Source: FEB-25 sp963726315
GTDB taxonomy: Bacteria > Chloroflexota > Anaerolineae > Anaerolineales > UBA4823
Assembly (NCBI GenBank): GCA_963726315.1
Contig: CAVSBZ010000007.1
Span: 62,001-126,000, forward strand
DNA: 64,000 bases
Direction: 5' to 3'
Below, piece after piece: positions 62,446-64,000 of this stretch. The position numbers were made by a program, and so were the translations under genes. Position 1 is the stretch's first letter, and each line of letters opens with the position of its first letter. The notes below the pieces were generated by a model. That model saw only the letters and a list, made by a program, of their open reading frames with translations, searched no databases and had not been told where the DNA came from.

Positions 62446-63996
62446 ATGACAGATGATCCAAAAATTAAACGGCTAAGAGAGACAAAAACCAAGGGACGGC
62501 TTGGGGGTGGCGCCGAGCGGATTAAAGCCCAACACGACCGAGGCCGTTTGACCGCACGGGAACGGATTGACCTGCTGCTAGACAAAGGCTCATTCCGCGA
62601 GGTGGATGCATTTGTGACCCACCGGACGAGTGATTTTAACCTCGACCGGCAGAAATATCTTGGTGACAGCGTAGTCACTGGCTGGGGGACCATCGAGGAT
62701 AGGCTGGTTTACATCTTTTCGCAGGATTTCACCGTGTTTGGAGGCAGCCTGGGGGAGGTGCATTCAGCGAAGATTTGCAAAATCATGGATATGGCGCTAA
62801 AGAATGGGGCTCCGGTGATTGGATTGGATGATTCGGGTGGAGCTCGCATCCAGGAGGGGGTGGTGTCGCTGGGTGGATATGCGGATATTTTCCTGCGTAA
62901 CACTTTGGTGTCTGGTGTCGTCCCGCAGATCAGCGTGATCATGGGTCCGTGTGCAGGCGGCGCGGTGTATTCACCGGCGCTGACAGATTTCATTATTATG
63001 GTGCGGAAATCGTCATACATGTTCATAACCGGACCTGATGTGGTTAAAGCCGTGACGCATGAAGAGGTTACATTTGAAGAATTGGGTGGAGCTGATGTAC
63101 ATTCCGAAATCTCTGGCGTGTGCCACCTGGCCTCGGATTCTGAACCGGATGCGCTATATCTGATCCGCAAGCTGCTCTCATACATTCCACAGAATAATAT
63201 GGAAGACCCACCGTTTGTGAGCATTGATGATGACCCACTGCGGATGGATGAGCGATTAAACTCGATTATCCCCGACGACCCAAGCAAACCTTACGATATT
63301 AAGGAAGCCATCCGCATGGTAGTGGATGGCAGCATCTTTTTTGAAATCCAGGAAGCGTATGCGCAGAACATCGTCATTGGATTCGCCAGGCTTGGGGGTC
63401 ACAGCGTGGGGATTGTAGCAAACCAGCCGATGGTATTAGCGGGTGTCTTGGATATCAAATCTTCGGAAAAAGCTGCCCGCTTTGTGAGATTCTGTGACGC
63501 GTTCAATATTCCGATCGTTACATTTGTAGATGTCCCGGGCTTCCTACCAGGAACTGCTCAGGAGCACGGCGGTATCATCCGAGCGGGCTCAAAACTGTTA
63601 TACGCATATTGCGAAGCAACGGTACCTAAAATAACCGTGATCACTCGCAAGGCGTATGGTGGGGCATACGACGTGATGAGCAGCAAGCATGTACGTGGGG
63701 ATGTCAACCTGGCATGGCCGTCAGCAGAGATTGCAGTGATGGGACCGGATGGTGCGGTGAATATCATTTTCCGGAAAGAGCTCTCACAAGCCGAAGATGC
63801 GGATAAAAAACGGGATGAGCTGGTTCAGGAGTACCGGGAAAAATTCGCCAATCCTTATATCGCTGCTTCGCGGGGATATATTGATGATGTCATCGAGCCA
63901 TGGGAGACACGCCAGCGGCTGATCAATGCGCTGGAAATGCTTTCCAACAAACGTGATTCAAACCCGCCGAAAAAACACGGCTGCATCCCGTTATGA
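62446..63996 (+). CDS. Acyl-CoA (propionyl/methylmalonyl) carboxylase beta subunit
   Basis: 516 residues from ATG 62446 (GGAG upstream). Carboxyltransferase of the biotin-dependent acyl-CoA carboxylase family: DSGGARIQEGV and the first oxyanion region MGPCAGGAVYSPAL, then the second half with FVDVPGFLPGTAQE and ITRKAYGGAYDVM. The motif set fits propionyl-CoA carboxylase beta (PccB) or methylmalonyl-CoA decarboxylase alpha. The biotin carboxylase and biotin carrier are not in the window and may follow, as the gene ends 4 bases before it. It connects with the B12 mutase subunit and MeaB at 38.8-40.4 kb. Confidence 0.93.
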   Translation: MTDDPKIKRLRETKTKGRLGGGAERIKAQHDRGRLTARERIDLLLDKGSFREVDAFVTHRTSDFNLDRQKYLGDSVVTGWGTIEDRLVYIFSQDFTVFGGSLGEVHSAKICKIMDMALKNGAPVIGLDDSGGARIQEGVVSLGGYADIFLRNTLVSGVVPQISVIMGPCAGGAVYSPALTDFIIMVRKSSYMFITGPDVVKAVTHEEVTFEELGGADVHSEISGVCHLASDSEPDALYLIRKLLSYIPQNNMEDPPFVSIDDDPLRMDERLNSIIPDDPSKPYDIKEAIRMVVDGSIFFEIQEAYAQNIVIGFARLGGHSVGIVANQPMVLAGVLDIKSSEKAARFVRFCDAFNIPIVTFVDVPGFLPGTAQEHGGIIRAGSKLLYAYCEATVPKITVITRKAYGGAYDVMSSKHVRGDVNLAWPSAEIAVMGPDGAVNIIFRKELSQAEDADKKRDELVQEYREKFANPYIAASRGYIDDVIEPWETRQRLINALEMLSNKRDSNPPKKHGCIPL

Positions 63997-64000
63997 ACGG

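Noticed and set aside
1..64000. tRNA or rRNA genes
   Set aside because: No cloverleaf with a GGTTCGA-type T-loop and no rRNA-like stretch was recognised by eye; a covariance-model scan would be needed to exclude divergent ones.

Overview
The window looks like one contig of a free-living, mostly anaerobic or microaerophilic member of the Chloroflexota, most likely Anaerolineae. This placement is inferred from gene content: a very long SecA without a zinc tail, secreted beta-propeller and Fn3-multicopper-oxidase proteins, a stand-alone GyrA-C-terminal-like propeller protein, bacterioferritin plus rubrerythrin, and several DUF6325/SHOCT/LOR-type small proteins. No rRNA or tRNA gene was seen, so the assignment is not proved. 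Nearly all space is coding, most genes have clear GGAGG-type ribosome binding sites, and there is no prophage, CRISPR array or intact transposase.

Layout. 1-10 kb (+): a membrane and stress group with a ZIP-type transporter end, polyphosphate kinase 2, a P2-like P-type ATPase with an altered cation site, a Bax-inhibitor-1 protein, small membrane proteins, LOR, DUF6325 and SHOCT proteins, a voltage-gated-type K+ channel and a broken AI-2E-family permease. 10.4-15.4 kb (+): a set resembling a neutral-lipid or storage-granule locus (unknown protein, RDD membrane protein, ABC1/UbiB kinase, WS/DGAT acyltransferase probably starting at ATT, and a phasin-like protein with its own promoter and palindrome). 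15.6-23.8 kb (+): a LuxR-type regulator whose phospho-acceptor Asp is Glu, an acyl-CoA dehydrogenase, an eight-PAS histidine kinase and two related response regulators. 23.4-29.7 kb (+): a small protein coupled to a giant secreted multicopper oxidase interrupted by one frameshift.

30-36.4 kb (-): a DnaE2-type polymerase, and a probable operon of GyrA-CTD-like protein, Hsp70 ATPase-domain protein and helical-repeat protein. 36.6-43.5 kb (mostly +): bacterioferritin, rubrerythrin, B12-binding mutase subunit, MeaB GTPase, two tandem GNAT acetyltransferases, MutM and a membrane-anchored unknown. 43.7-50.3 kb: a secreted beta-propeller protein, then a minus-strand run (GAF-PP2C phosphatase, AAC(3)-family protein, phosphotriesterase-family hydrolase, aldo/keto reductase), then a DinB-like protein.

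50.3-51.66 kb is the one gene-poor island. It holds a remnant of a REP-associated transposase, a 15-bp inverted-repeat element, a dispersed palindromic repeat, and two tandem copies of a hairpin-stem-hairpin unit in which stems change while pairing is kept. 51.66-59.2 kb (-) has SecA and an operon of KimA/APC-type transporter, M55 peptidase and DUF488 protein. 59.3-64 kb (+) has an acyl-CoA dehydrogenase, a zinc-type alcohol dehydrogenase/quinone reductase, a membrane protein and a biotin-dependent carboxylase beta subunit. Together with the B12 subunit and MeaB, these last genes point to acyl-CoA oxidation and the propionyl-CoA to methylmalonyl-CoA to succinyl-CoA route.
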